DNA of 64,000 nucleotides. Origin: Thereva unica (Eukaryota > Arthropoda > Insecta > Diptera > Therevidae). The position numbers were made by a program, and so were the translations under genes. This document shows positions 47,701-59,982 of the stretch, one piece after another. The stretch's first letter is position 1, and each line of letters opens with the position of its first letter. The stretch is taken from contig OX465281.1 in NCBI GenBank assembly GCA_949987705.1, positions 3,078,001 through 3,142,000 on the forward strand. The letters run 5' to 3'. The notes under the pieces were generated by a model that saw nothing but the letters and a program-made list of their open reading frames with translations, had not been told where the DNA came from and did no database searches.

Positions 47701-48804
47701 TCCAACTAACAATTTAACAGGAAATTAATAAAATCCACTAAACTAGAAACAAAAAGCAATAAAACTAAAGCAACAATCTCACCTCAATCGAGTCCAAACT
47801 GAAACTTGGAGTGTTCTTTATATGATCAATCAACCGTCCTGGCGTGGCAATAACTATATCAGGATTTTGTCTAAGAATATTCTCCTGCGCCTTGATTTCT
47901 AAACCACCAATGGATAAACCAACATCAATCGATGTAAACTGGCACAGCTGCTTAGTGACTTGATAAACTTGAGCACCCAACTCTCTTGTGGGCACCAGCA
48001 CCAGAACCCTAGTTATAGCCTTATTGTTTATTGGCCGATAGAGAAGACGCTCCAAAGTCGGCAGCATATATGCGGCTGTTTTGCCGGTACCTGTCGCAGC
48101 ACAGCCACAAATATCTCTACCCAGAAGAGCAATCGGAATTGTTGCAGCTTGAATGGGGGTTGGATAAATGTAGCCCAAAACACCGATCGCTCTCATGAGT
48201 GGACGTGACAAGTTCATTTGGTAGAACGATGTTATCTCCCCATTTTGGTCGGCTTCTTCAAATGCCATTTTTTCGTCATCTTGATTTTCTTCTTCGGGGT
48301 CTGATTTCTTCTTTTTCTTCTTGGTTTTCTTTTCGCGGACCCTTAGGCCGTCGTGCTGTAATTCATCTTCGGACAAATCAATCTGTAAAGAGGCGATATT
48401 TTTTATGAACCCTTAAGGAAAATGTTAACCCTACCTCATCATCGCTAACAACGCCATTAGTATGTCCATTTTCTTGGCGGCCTTTTATAGTCGCTGCAAT
48501 TTTATCGTCGGTCTTCGTGCGTGCCTTCCTCTTCACAAACTTCATGATATCATCCCAAGTGTCGTGGTTGTACTCCTTGACCGACGACACAAATTCGAAT
48601 CCTTTTTGAAATTCTGTCAACTTCTTATGCCTTAATTTTGTAGGTTGATACTGGAATATTACAAAAAAAATATATTGGGGCTTCTCTGTAAAGTGAGGTT
48701 AGAATTCTTACTTCAATTTCTGCATCCGAATCCTCGGATAAATTCTCCACTTCCGCATCTTCTTCGATTGTGCAAATCAAGTCTGATTTGTTGTCTTGGA
48801 CCAT
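44767..48804 (-). CDS. DDX27: DEAD-box RNA helicase DDX27 (yeast Drs1, fly Rs1)
   Basis: Six exons on the minus strand: 48804-48712, 48650-48435, 48382-47783, 46280-45548, 45477-44976, 44908-44767. They join in phase into 761 aa, close to the usual DDX27 length. The N-terminus is acidic. The helicase core has the Q-motif region ([13 protein letters not shown]), motif I AATGTGKT (residues 198-205), PTRELG, TPGRLID, motif II DEAD (308-311), SAT (339-341), [10 protein letters not shown] (456-465) and [11 protein letters not shown] (486-496). All catalytic residues are present. The C-terminus (LDEEQAER..., REWFQTNK) is Lys-rich, as in Drs1/DDX27, which acts in the nucleolus on 27S/47S pre-rRNA for 60S subunits. 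The ATG is the first in frame and lies 207 bp from the divergent fliI start. Intron 3 (46281-47782) carries a hAT MITE and a LINE chimera. Confidence 0.93.
46765..47001 (+). mobile_element. hAT-type MITE, complete copy with 8-bp duplication
   Basis: A 237-bp element in DDX27 intron 3, beginning CAGAGGCGGTG and ending GGCGCCAGCCCTG when aligned to the family, flanked by TATATAAG at 46757-46764 and again at 47002-47009. An 8-bp duplication and CAG..CTG ends are the hallmarks of hAT transposons. A subterminal hairpin (GGTGCACTTGCACCGGGCGC) is shared with the copies at 14161, 14497 and 15938. No coding capacity. Confidence 0.85.
47027..47510. mobile_element. Chimera of two LINE fragments in DDX27 intron 3
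   Basis: Plus strand 47115-47405 encodes pieces of a second RTE-like family: RT B motif [18 protein letters not shown], then after a deletion [19 protein letters not shown] and KLEVFEMRL, matching the relic at 56047-56861. From about 47410 the sequence switches to the minus-strand 3' end of the RTE-type family of copies 1 and 2 ([15 protein letters not shown]). A CTTCTT run precedes the whole at 47027. Confidence 0.6.
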
Positions 48805-49011
48805 TTTTGTTTTTAACTTTGTAATTAACGCACTTTTTAAATATTTTAGCACCACGTGAAATTCACAGCAAAATAGGAAAATGGTTGAAAAGAAACTGTC
48901 AAAAACAGCTGGTGAAATCGCACGTACAGTGAAGGTGTTACCATGCAAAAAACACAAAAAACAAACAAAACATGTAAATGTCCCAAGAGGGAAATTTTAG
49001 TTGGGGTAAAT
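48805..49011. promoter_or_regulatory. Bidirectional promoter between DDX27 and fliI
   Basis: Only 207 bp separate the two divergent start codons, so both leaders and both core promoters must lie here unless upstream untranslated exons exist. A palindromic E-box CACGTG lies at 48853-48858, 49 bp before the DDX27 ATG. In Drosophila such E-boxes near the start site are typical of Myc-driven ribosome-biogenesis genes, which fits DDX27. No TATA box stands out. Confidence 0.6.
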
Positions 49012-52000
49012 ATGGCGAATACCGGAGTGCTTCCGTTCGTGCGGGGTGTGGATTTTACCAAAAATGACTTCAGTGTAAGTGCAGTATTTGGATAAAAATA
49101 GTTAGAAAGTGTTCCCAAGTGTCTTGCCTACTAAAATGTGCAGTTAGATATTAGCTAGAGTCGAAATTCTCGCGGAAACTTGCAAATATAAAAATGCTTT
49201 GACAGCTGCTGGCTGATTCATCCAGATGATCTGTCAAATGGAATTAAGGGGAAAGGAGTTGGGTGATTTGTTTTGGGAAATTTTGCTGCCGGCGATAAAA
49301 AAAAAATAAAATAAACAAAACAGATTTAGGGGTAAAAGGCGATGACCTAATTTGTTTTGATACAAAACGTAAATTTTGTATGGCTTAAAGATCGTACAAG
49401 AACGAGACTTTTGGAAGATCTATATAAATTGTATAATTGATTTTTTTAGATATCTGCATCTGCCCATTTAGTGAAATCCCGATCTCAAGATTCTGCTGCC
49501 AGGTATTCCGTTCTCTTGCAACAATGCGCCACTTTCTAATATCTACTTGTTCTACCATGTCGAGCTAACGAAGAGAATGGACGATCTCCACAAAGCATTA
49601 TTAATATACATATTTGGAAAATGAGGAGTAATCGGATGACGAAACCTGTATTTCCGATTCTATTCGACAGCTTTTTTTCAAATACGTCTCTCTGTAATCA
49701 TTACCTTTAATATTATACAAGACTTCCTTCGACAGGATATCATGCGTCAGAACAGAAGGAACGAGAGAAGAAAGCGAGCGAAAATATAATACCATTACCA
49801 TCAAAAAATAACAAATTAGGGAACAATATGTAGCAGAGCTAAATAGAAGGTTCGGTGCATCTGATAACGAAGTTGCAAATATCAATATTGATGAGGAGTG
49901 GGCTAAACTAACGACCATAATAAATGAAAGCGCAGCGAGCAAGTTAGGATATGAAACACGAGTAAGACGTCAAGAATGGTTCGATGAAGAATGCGCTAGA
50001 GTAACGAAAGATAAGAATGAAGCATTTGCTAATATGCTGCAAAGATACAGAACTAGAAATTCCGGTTAAACTACAGTATACCATGACCCACCTCCGATTT
50101 TGATGAACACAAAGTACAGTTAATTATGTACATTCCAACTGTAAAAAAAAAATGTCGTTAAATCCGGAGAACGAGCTGGCCACTCCAAATCACCATTTTT
50201 CGACACTCGGGGACTTTTTCACATTTGAATGATTGTTTTCAATGTATAGCGCTACGTTTTCAGCGCAATCTTTCGGTGTGTTGTGGTTCATATTTAAAAT
50301 CTATCTATCTATCTATGTGCTCTAATCCCTCGTGGGACATAGGGCGGAAACAGTTGCCCTCCAGCGGACTCTGTTTTGCGCGACAGCTCTTAGCTCTGAC
50401 CAGGATCTCCCAGTAGTTGCGGCCTCTGCTAGTAGGGTTCTCCTCCACGTTGTTCTAGGTCTTCCAACTCGACGGGATCCTTGCGGGTTCCAGTCAAGGG
50501 CCTGTTTGGCTAGATTTTCGTTATCGCGTCGCAAGGTGTGGCCAACCCAATTCCATTTCCTTCGCCTGATTTGGTCGTCTATCCTTTCTTGGCCGGCACG
50601 GCGCCATAGCTCTTCATTTGAAATTCTATCTTGCCAGCGGATTTTTAGGATAGGACGTAGGCATCTGTTTATGAAGACTTGTAGGCGCCCTGTGATAAAT
50701 TGGGTGACTTTCCATGTTTCGCAACCGTATAAAAGAACTGCCTTAACGTTGGAGTTGAACAGCCGCAATTTGGTGTTGGTTGAGATCTCCGTTGATCTCC
50801 ATATGCGGAACAAGCATGCATATGCGCTTCGTGCTTTATTTATTCTGGAACTGACGTCTTCTTCTGCACCACCATTTTCGGTAATAATACTACCGAGGTA
50901 GCAGAATTTATCTACCAGTTCCACGTCATGGTTATTCAGCGCAGTTCGTTCAAGTGTGTTTGCATTTATCCGCATTTCTTTGGTTTTATTCGGATTCAGC
51001 CTTAAGCCTGCTAGACTACTTTCTGTTGCCAAATTGTTTAACATGTTTTTTAGCTCCTGATGTCTGTGGGCCAGCAAACAGATATCATCTGCGTAGTCGA
51101 GGTCCTTAAGGCGATCTAGCAAACCCCACTGTATGCCGCCTGTTCTACTATCTAGAGCGCCAACAAGAATGTCATTTATTACTATAAGAAATAGTAATGG
51201 GGATAGTAAGCATCCTTGTCGTACTCCTGAACTCACCTCAAAGCTGTCGGATAATTTTCCGTTATGGAGAACTCTGCATTTGGAATTGTTGTATAGGGCT
51301 TTTATCAATTCTATTATCTTATCCGGCAGTCCACGTCGCCGTAATGCCTGCCATATAAAGCTCCTATTAACCGAGTCGAACGCTTTCTCATAATCTACGA
51401 AAGCAAGGTAAAGGGGGGATCGGAATTCAGTAGACTGTTCCACTATTATTCTTAAGGTGTTGATGTGATCTATACATGAACGGCCCTTCCTGAATCCGGC
51501 CTGCTGCCTTCTAAGCGTTTGATCTACTGCCTCTCTTATTCTTGATAGTATAGTGTGGGACAAGATTTTACCCACAGTAGATAATAGACAGATGCCTCTC
51601 CAGTTGTCGCATATTGTTAGATCCCCCTTTTTGGGTATTTTGACTATGATACCTTCCGTCCAATCCTCCGGAAAGGTACAGGTGTTCCATGCTAATTCGA
51701 GGATTGGCTGAAGCGCATCTGCTATGAGGCTTGAGTCGGCTTTCAACAATTCTGGCGGGATGCCATCTTTTCCAGCTGCTTTACCATTGGCCATCGCATG
51801 AACTGCGGTTACTATTTCCGTCTTGGATGGGGCCCGGGTGTTGATTCTTATCGGCTGTGCATTGTTGCTGTTTTCCTGAGGTTCCTGTGTGAGTGAGCCA
51901 TTCAGGGCGGCGAAGAAATAATCTCTCCATCTTTGGAGCTGCTCCTCGTCGCTGCACAGCAGCCTTCCATCCGCACTCTTAACGGCATGCTTTTTAGTAG

Positions 52001-55000
52001 AGTGCTTTCCCGAGAGCTGTTTAGTAATTTGGTACAGCACTTTACTGTTGCCTGTGTTTGCCGCGTTTTCCGCTTTTTCTGCGAGATCGTTTATCTGCTG
52101 CCTTTTATCACGCCGGACACTTCTCTTTACCTCCCGGTGTAATTGGGAGTACTCCCGTTCCAGTTGGTGACGTCTATCCGGGTCGCTTGTAGAGTTTATG
52201 TTATTTTTGAGGGCCCTCCTGCGTTCTATTTTTTGCCAGGTGCTGTCCGAGATCCAATGTTGCATGTTTCTCTTATTTAAAATGGTAATGAATAATGTTC
52301 CAGAATCGTGTACATTTGTCAAAATTGGCTAAAAAATGTTAAAGTTAGTCAATGTTGAAATACAGAAGGTCTAGATGGCGCACCCTAAGCATCCCTATTA
52401 ATTGCCTAAGGTGAACAAACGTTATTCCCCATCCCACGGTCTTTTGTTAGTCTGGATTTCTAGAGAAACTAAAGACTTTTATATTATAGCAAGTTCACGC
52501 ACGTACAAGCTTGCAATGTACATCTACCAATTGCAATCAATGCTTCGTCTAGCCCGGTCATAAAAGTCGTCTAACTCGGTCGACTGGGACGTTTTATGAG
52601 GTCGAAATAAGCAATGAATTTTGAGTGAAACTGTGGTAATCAAAGAAAACTGTCAGCAAGATCTTGATTTTGGGACGTATTTGATATAGACTTTTTGATT
52701 TGTTTATATGTCTTACTCGCACAGATATGCTCGCTGTCAGTAATGACGCGTTTCATTAAGATGGAGTCCGTAGAAATATATGAAATCATATTAGCGACCT
52801 TATTTTGATGCTCTTTTTAGAAAGAATTTAGCTCTTTCGAAACCAGTCCTGTATCAACGTGTTTCGTTCAGCCATTTATCATACTTCGCATACCGTGATG
52901 CTCGACTTTTTCAGAACACCAGCAAAGGAATATCGGGTTGTTCGTGCGAATTCGTACGTGTTCGTACAAGACAAATTCGTACGAAAACGCATCTAATGTG
53001 CGGCCAGCCTAAGAGTTGAACGAGACCTCTCAGAAAGTTTCACATCACAGAGATGCCTGAGGCAAACTGATGCGCTATCATATTTGCCTCATATTTAACA
53101 TGGTGTTGGAGAAGGTGGTAAGAAGCATTGGGATAGAAATTACGGAATCCATCGTTAACAAGTGGACACAGACAATGAGAAATTTATTGAAAGCCTTACT
53201 CCTACCTCTTCTAATGCAAGACCTTTCTATTTTCCCCTCTCTTGATACACGAAAGTTTTACATACTATTTTTTTGTTTGTTTTAGCATTATTCAATTCAT
53301 TTGGCATTATTCATCACTAACACTTTTCTCTATTAACAGGATGACAAATTTCCACATGCAATGCGGCTCATGACACGAGTCCAATGGCTGAAGTTAGATA
53401 AAACCCACCTAAAAGAAATCCCCGAAGAAATGGGCAATCTTCACAAATTAGAACATCTATCAGTTAAGGACAATCAATTGGAGAAACTCTATGGAGAACT
53501 AACAGAATTAGGGTGCCTACGAACACTTAATTTACGCCATAATAACATTAAAAATTCTGGAATACCGCCAGAACTATTTAGGCTTGATGAATTAACAACA
53601 CTAGATCTTTCGCATAATAAACTTAAAGAGGTCCCAGAAGGCCTGGAAAGAGCCAAAAACTTGCTTGTGCTCAACTTAAGTCACAATCAAATCGAAGCAA
53701 TACCAACAGCTCTCTTCATTCATTTAACAGATCTTCTGTTTCTTGACTTGTCCCATAACAAGTTGGAAACGCTTCCACCGCAGACAAGGAGACTGGCAAA
53801 CTTACAAACGCTTATACTGTCCGATAATCCTTTAGAATTGTTTCAACTAAGGCAGTTGCCTTCGCTGCAAAATCTAGAGTGTTTAAACATGAGAAATACA
53901 CAGAGGACGTTACAAAACTTCCCTACATCACTTGATAGTCTGTCCAATCTGACAGAGCTGGATTTATCACAAAACTCCCTACCAAAGGTTCCTGACTGCT
54001 TGTACAACATGCACAATCTGAAGCGCTTGAATCTTAGTGATAACGACATTGTGGAACTTTCGGCGGGTGTTGAATTTTGGCAGAAGCTGGAAACTTTAAA
54101 TCTTTCTAGAAATAAACTCGCAGCCCTTCCAGCTGCTATTTGTAAATTGACGATACTTCGGCGCTTGTACTTAAACGATAATAAGCTAGACTTCGAAGGA
54201 ATTCCGTCCGGAATTGGAAAGCTCTGCAGCCTAGAGGTATTTTCAGCTTCGAATAATCATCTAGAAATGATTCCGGAAGGATTATGTCGATGTGGCGCCT
54301 TAAAGAAGCTCAATTTAAGCTCGAATCGTTTAATAACGCTTCCTGAAGCCATCCACCTATTATCAGATCTAGATCAACTAGATTTGCGTGATAATCCAGA
54401 TCTCATAATGCCGCCAAAGCCAACCGAAGCCCAGAAAGGGTCTGGCGTTGAGTTTTACAATATCGATTTCTCTCTGCAAACTCAGCTGCGTTTAGCTGGG
54501 GCGAATATCCCGCCTTCGATACCGGCGAATAGCAACAGTAAAGATCCGATTGCTCGGAAAATTCGCCTAAGACGAGGTCCACGCACTGAATCTGATCAGG
54601 ACTCGGCGAAAATTCTTAAAGGCATGAAGGATATAGCGAAGGACAAGGATTCTAACAGTGGCTGGGAGGATGGCGAAAAGCCAGAAAGTCTAAAACCCAA
54701 GCGATGGGATGAATCACTAGAGAAACCACCTCTAGATTACTCGAAATTCTTCGAAAAAGACGACGGACAAATTCCCGGCTTGACCATTTGGGAAATTGAA
54801 AATTTCCTACCGAACAAAATCGACGAAGTCACACACGGGAAATTCTACGAAGGAGATTGCTATATTGTCCTTAAAACGAATCTTGATGATGTCGGACAAC
54901 TCACGTGGGAGATCTTCTTCTGGATTGGCAACGAAGCTACACTAGATAAAAGAGCCTGCGCCGCCATACACGCAGTCAATCTTCGAAACTATCTCGGAGC

Positions 55001-58000
55001 TCGCTGTAGAACTATTCGTGAAGAACAAGGTAAGACCATTTGCTGTGCTAAATCTGCCATTCTTTTCACTTAATCGTTTAAATTTGCAGGAGACGAATCC
55101 GAAGAGTTCCTAGCTTTATTCGATACAGAATTGACGTATATTGAAGGTGGCAGAACATCGACTGGATTCTATACTATTGAGGATATGATATACACGACCA
55201 GACTTTATCGCGTTCATGCCGCTGGATCGTCGATCCATTTAGAACCGGTTGCTGTAGAGTTCGAGTCTTTGGATCCTCGGTATGTTTTTGTCTTGGATAC
55301 TGGACTGAAGATCTTTATGTGGTACGGGAAATGTTCGAAAAATACTTTGAAGTCGAAGGCTAGGTTGTTGGCGGAGAAAATTAACAAAAATGAAAGGAAA
55401 AATAAAGCTGAGATTTGTATGGAGCTGCAAGGTAAGTCAAGGAGAAAATTGGAGAATTAGGTAAAATTAAGCTTTGATAGAAGGGACAAACCTTGGAGGC
55501 ATAGATAGCTGATAGAATAGCCCAAAAATACATCTCGCCTGCTTAACCGATTAACAATAGCGGGCCAAACCTGCGCTTGGGTCGGGGCTCACCAAGTAGA
55601 CGGTACGTAATCTTATTCGCCTGGTAGTCGGGCACAGCAAGCGTCACTAGTAGTGTGTAGTAGTAAACTTAGTTTGACGAATAGAAAAGAATTGGATAAC
55701 TTAGGGCTCTGGGTGTGCTCGAATAAAAGGCGATGAACTGGGGCCAATTCGTGTATGTCGAAAACGAAAAATTTTTTTCGTCTAGGGTTCGCGTAGGTCG
55801 AAAAATTGAAAATTTTCGTCTGAAGCCGACGAAAGGCCAACGAAAGGTCTTGGGTTATCGAGTTTTTGCATTAGGACACGAACAATTTTCTTGCAGCAAA
55901 GCCTGCCTGATTATAAGCATCTCTGGTTATCTCTATTAGTCTGGTAAAGTTGTCGTCTCCCCCACGGGAGGAACTGTGTTTCGAGAGGGATCTTTTGATG
56001 GATATTTTCCACTTCTGCACCATTGGAACTATATCATTGCAGACCTTCTTCTTCTTCTTTGATCCGTTAGCTGGCGGTCCGAGCAGGACGTCCCCGCAAC
56101 GGATACGCTGCTGTCGGTACCGCTGGGTCTCGAACTCTATTCACGATTCGTTTCCATTCTTGCCGGCTTCTGGCGACGTCTCGAGCCGCGGTAACTGATA
56201 ACCGTTGATTCTTTAGGTCACCCTCGCCATTCTTCAGCCAGGTTTTCTTCGGTGCCGATCGCTGGATTCTCCAGCCTGCGGTACGGTCTCGCCAGAGAAG
56301 TTTACGTGGCAAGCGGTCATCATCCATTCGGCAAACATGTCTAAACCACTGTAGTCGACGCTTTTGCATTTCTTCTTCGATCAGTGTCTGCTGATCACAT
56401 CTTTGTATGACTGTTTTGTTTCGAAGGCGATCGCGTAGTGAGACACCGAGGATCTGCCTCAAGCATCGCATTTGGAAGACCTCGAGCTTCTTAACGTCCA
56501 GTTTGAGCAGTGTCCACGTTTCAGATCCATAAAGAAGAATTGGAAGGATCAACATTCGGTAAAGGCGTACTTTTGTTTTGATGAAAATATTTGTTCGTTT
56601 CCATATGCACCACTTGAGCGAGGCGAATGTTGCTGTTGCCTGGCCGATGCGGCTGTGAACGTCGGACGTCGATGCTACTTTCATTTCCTCAACCAATGAT
56701 CCCAAATATTTGAACCTCGAAACCTGTTCGATTTGGGTTCCATCGAGGTGAACACTGGCCCTCGATCCGTCCGTTGTGAGCACTTTGGTCATTGCAGGCC
56801 AGAGTCCCAAGCTCGAAAAAGTTAAAGTTGATGCACTGCCGTTGATTACGGTCTTCCCCAAGGGTGTGCCTTGCGTTTACGCCACAGCCTACAAGTAAGT
56901 TGGGTCTTGTGGCTTGGGCTAGTTGTTGAAGCTTAATTGTCGGGAAGGTTTGGTGTATTTGCCCAAACTGTTTTGTAGGTCTTTGCCTCCGCTTTTTCCC
57001 TCCTTCTCTTCTTTACGCTCCTTTAATCCTTCATGGGACATAGGGCGGAAACAGTTACCCTCCAGCGAACTCTGTTTTGCGCGACAGCTCTCAGCTCCGA
57101 CCAGTATCTCCCAGTTGTTGCGGCTTCTGCTAGTAGGGTTCTCCTCCACGTTGTTCTAGGTCTCCGACTCGACGGGATCCTTGCGGATTCCAGTCGAGGG
57201 CCTGTTTGGCTAGATTTTCGTTTTCGCGTCGCAAGGTGTGGCCATTCCAATTCCATTTCCTTCGCCTGATTTGGTCGTCTATCCTTTCTTGGCCGATAAT
57301 ATCTTGATAGCTGAAATTAGAGCAAATATGTGCTTTGATATGTATCCTTGCCAAAATATACGTTCTTGGCTTGCCATTAATGCCATTTATAACCTTACAG
57401 AATAGCTTACAGTCTGTGACTAAGACCTCTGATTCTAGAGGCGTTGGCCCAGGGTTCTTGAACTAAGAAAATGTCAATGTCTCCCTCTCTTAGGAAGGCT
57501 AACAGGTTATCCAAGGCACATCTCGAGTGCTTGATATTAATCTGGATAACCTTCACAATACACTTTTAAAACTTACTGATCCTCATATCCTCCAACAGGT
57601 GATGAAAGCACAGAATTCTGGGAAATTCTTGGAACCGACCCCGAAACATCAACCAAAGAGAAAATACGACAGCATGTACCAGAAGAATTCACACCAGTTC
57701 TGCCACGCTTGTACCAGGTGCAGCTGGGCATGGGCTACCTAGAACTTCCTCAAGTAGAAGTGCCTGAACAAAAGCTGGTCAACACTCTCCTGAACAGCAA
57801 GAACGTCTACATCCTCGACTGCTACTCTGATCTATTCGTATGGTTCGGCAAGAAGTCAACGCGCTTAGTTCGTGCGGCGGCAGTGAAACTCTCTCGTGAA
57901 CTTTTCAACATGATTAAGCGTCCGGAATACGCTTTGGTGACCAGAGTACAAGAAGGTACGGAAACACAAATTTTCAAGTGTAAGTTCGTCGGATGGGATG

Positions 58001-59432
58001 AAGTTATGGCAGTTGACTTCACAAGAACCGCTGCTTCAGTATCGAAAACCGGTGCAGATCTAACTAAATGGGCGCGGACACAAGAAACTCGAGCTGATTT
58101 AGCAGCTCTGTTTATGCCAAGACAGCAGCCAATGACACTCACTGAAGCTGAACAGCTTGAGGAGGAGTGGAACTACGACCTGGAAGCGATGGAGTCGTTT
58201 GTTCTTGAAGGAAAGAAATTTGTTCGCTTGCCCGAAGAGGAGCTGGGCCACTTTTACACATCGGAATGTTACGTATTTCTCTGTCGCTACTGTATTCCGC
58301 TGGAGGATGAAGACGAAAATGCGGAAGATGACTCTCGAGCTCCACCTGATGATGAAATCCAATGTATTGTTTACTTCTGGCAGGGCAGGGATGCTGGTAA
58401 CATGGGATGGCTAACTTTCACGTTTACACTGCAAAAGAAATTCAAGGCAATGTTCGGGGAGGAGTTGGAAGTTATCCGCATCCACCAGCAGCAGGAGAAC
58501 TTGAAATTCATGGCGCATTTCAAGAGGAAATTTACTATTCACACGGGAAAGAGGAAAGAGAAGGTTAGAACACCTGATGGCAAGGCGCCCGTTGAATTCT
58601 TCCATTTAAGATCAAACGGCGGTGCGTTGTGTACACGACTTATACAGATTCGTCCCGATGCAGCTCAGTTGAACTCAGCTTTTTGGTAGGTGCTTCTTTA
58701 CGCAATAAGCCACTGTTAATAGCAAAACCCTTTCCTTTACAGCTTCATATTGCATGTACCTTTCGAAACTGAAGACGAATCAGAGTCGGGAATTGTTTAC
58801 GTTTGGATTGGATCCAAGGCCGTGCCAGAGGAGGCCAAGTTGATACAAGAAATCGCTGAAGAAATGTTCAACAGTCCGTGGGTTAGTTTACAGGTTTGTC
58901 CATTGTTGTAAAACTCATAAAACAAGAGTAAATTGGAAGTATCATTCTTAATAGATCTTAAACGAGGGCGAAGAGCCCGAAAACTTCTTCTGGGTTGCGC
59001 TAGGTGGCCGTAAACCCTACGATAAAGAAGCAGATTTCATGAACTACACTCGTCTTTTCCGCTGCTCCAACGAAAAGGGTTACTTTACAGTAGCTGAAAA
59101 ATGCTCCGACTTCTGTCAAGATGATCTTGCTGATGACGACATTATGATCTTGGACAATGGTGAACAAGTCTTCCTCTGGCTTGGCTCAAAATGTAGTGAA
59201 GTTGAGATCAAACTGGCGTACAAATCTGCTCAGGTATTAATAAATGAGATTTGTTCATATTAAGAAGCTAAAACAAATCACAATTTTTCTGTTTAAGGTT
59301 TACATTCAACACATGAGAATCAAACAGCCAGATAGACCACGAAAGTTATTCTTAACCTTGAAGAATAAGGAATCGAAGCGTTTCACTAAATGCTTTCATG
59401 GATGGAGTGCGCACAAGAAGCCTCCAGAGTAG
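49012..59432 (+). CDS. fliI: Flightless-I, LRR-gelsolin actin regulator
   Basis: Seven exons: 49012-49074, 53340-55029, 55090-55431, 57599-58685, 58743-58893, 58955-59233, 59298-59432. Joined in phase they give 1248 aa, near the 1256 of Drosophila. It starts [21 protein letters not shown]. Residues to about 400 are regular leucine-rich repeats ([18 protein letters not shown] and similar), which bind protein partners. An acidic/basic linker follows, and from about 500 six gelsolin-like repeats begin ([36 protein letters not shown]; later [37 protein letters not shown]-like), which bind and remodel actin. The end reads [13 protein letters not shown]. In flies the gene is needed for cellularisation and flight muscle; in mammals it also acts as a nuclear-receptor coactivator. 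No coding lesion was seen. Introns 1 (4.3 kb) and 3 (2.2 kb) hold LINE insertions. Confidence 0.95.
49740..50070 (+). mobile_element. LINE fragment (segment between endonuclease and RT) in fliI intron 1
   Basis: The plus strand reads [42 protein letters not shown]...[25 protein letters not shown]. This is the linker of RTE-like LINEs (Y...L.NRF, EEW......A....G......EWFD.EC......KN.A), open over about 100 codons. No endonuclease or RT remains next to it. Confidence 0.55.
50301..52273 (-). mobile_element. RTE-type LINE copy 2, 5'-truncated, in fliI intron 1
   Basis: The element is inserted antisense to fliI and flanked by a 10-bp duplication TATTTAAAAT (50291-50300 and 52274-52283). The 3' end is an (ATCT)n run (50301-50318 on the plus strand). 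It starts abruptly in the region before the RT (AGAGAAACA), the usual result of incomplete reverse transcription. The rest matches copy 1 almost base for base, and its reading frame is open to the same ALCPTRD end at 50330. Confidence 0.92.
50330..52267 (-). pseudogene. RTE-type reverse transcriptase, 5'-truncated but open
   Basis: Lacks the endonuclease and the native start. The RT is intact: [37 protein letters not shown] and the catalytic [10 protein letters not shown] are all present without stop or frameshift. By eye only six residues differ from copy 1 over about 645 (for example N/S in LLC.DEEQ, P/S in LL.TVG, R/P in CLR.IL), so both copies derive from a recently active source. Translation is not expected, since it has no promoter and no endonuclease half. 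Confidence 0.88.
55960..56861 (-). mobile_element. Second RTE-like LINE family relic in fliI intron 3
   Basis: Minus strand 56861-56067 is open for 264 codons: [14 protein letters not shown], then [79 protein letters not shown] and CRARK-type end. This is the C-terminal third of an RTE-like protein, after the catalytic box. The 3' end has GAA repeats (TTCTTCTTCTTC at 56046-56060 on the plus strand). This family differs from copies 1-3 and also supplied the fragment at 47115-47405. Confidence 0.7.
57005..57297 (-). mobile_element. RTE-type LINE copy 3, short 3' fragment in fliI intron 3
   Basis: The last about 290 bp of the family, antisense to fliI. It covers [37 protein letters not shown] (in pieces with a frameshift near the [10 protein letters not shown] segment) and the end [21 protein letters not shown]. 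It is more diverged than copies 1 and 2. The right edge abuts a LOA/R1 endonuclease fragment, suggesting insertion into it. Confidence 0.75.
57298..57560 (-). mobile_element. I-group LINE endonuclease start fragment
   Basis: Minus strand from 57551 reads [20 protein letters not shown], then [21 protein letters not shown]. This is the conserved opening of R1/LOA-type endonucleases (.VIQ.N..HS..A...L......DI.L.QEPW). It is open for about 48 codons and then degrades towards the RTE copy 3 junction. It ends less than 50 bp before fliI exon 4. Confidence 0.6.
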
Positions 59433-59982
59433 ATATGATTATTTGTTAATAATGAGTAGGCTCTGCTCACCTGTCTGCCATTTTGTACTGATTTGGTATA
59501 TATTTACTTTAAAGAGTTATTTTATATTATTTAAATTGTAAATTTTAATTTGGTTTTGGATGTTAACAAAAGTATTTATGAATTGTATTTGTGATGTTTT
59601 AGTTGCAGTCTCAGTAATTAGTCATACTGGAAGATTGTCCAGCCTGCATTGTGTCCTCTGCAGCGTCATATCTCTTCGACAGCGACGTACAGAAACAAAC
59701 AGTTGTGGATGGCGGTCTCGGATTCCTTCTAGCACAGTCGACAGGTTTCTTTTTTAAGAGTTCGCATCCTTTTTAATCGAACCTGAAATCTATGTTTTCT
59801 GTGTTTAGTGCTGCAAGCTACAGATCTACGCGATAGGCATGATCCAGGATCCTTATGTACCGGTTTTTGGCGTTTTGTAGCTAGCCAAGTCTGTACTCAT
59901 CAATATGACTCGAACACAGCTCCAAGACCGATCGTACATGACCTTAGGCCACATCCTGCTCGAGATCCATGGAGCAGACTAA
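59433..59982. other. fliI 3' flank
   Basis: AT-rich sequence (59433-59570) probably contains the fliI 3' UTR. No canonical AATAAA was seen close to the stop. The remainder has no supported gene. Confidence 0.4.

Noticed and set aside
50332..50901. 189-codon open frame on the plus strand, repeated at 41950-42519 on the minus strand
   Set aside because: Both are antisense shadows of the same RT C-terminal coding region; the coding strand has the conserved motifs.
52923..53000. GAATTCGTACG-type palindromic text in fliI intron 1
   Set aside because: Resembles a MITE end (GGCCGCACATTAGATGCG) but no second end or target duplication could be found.
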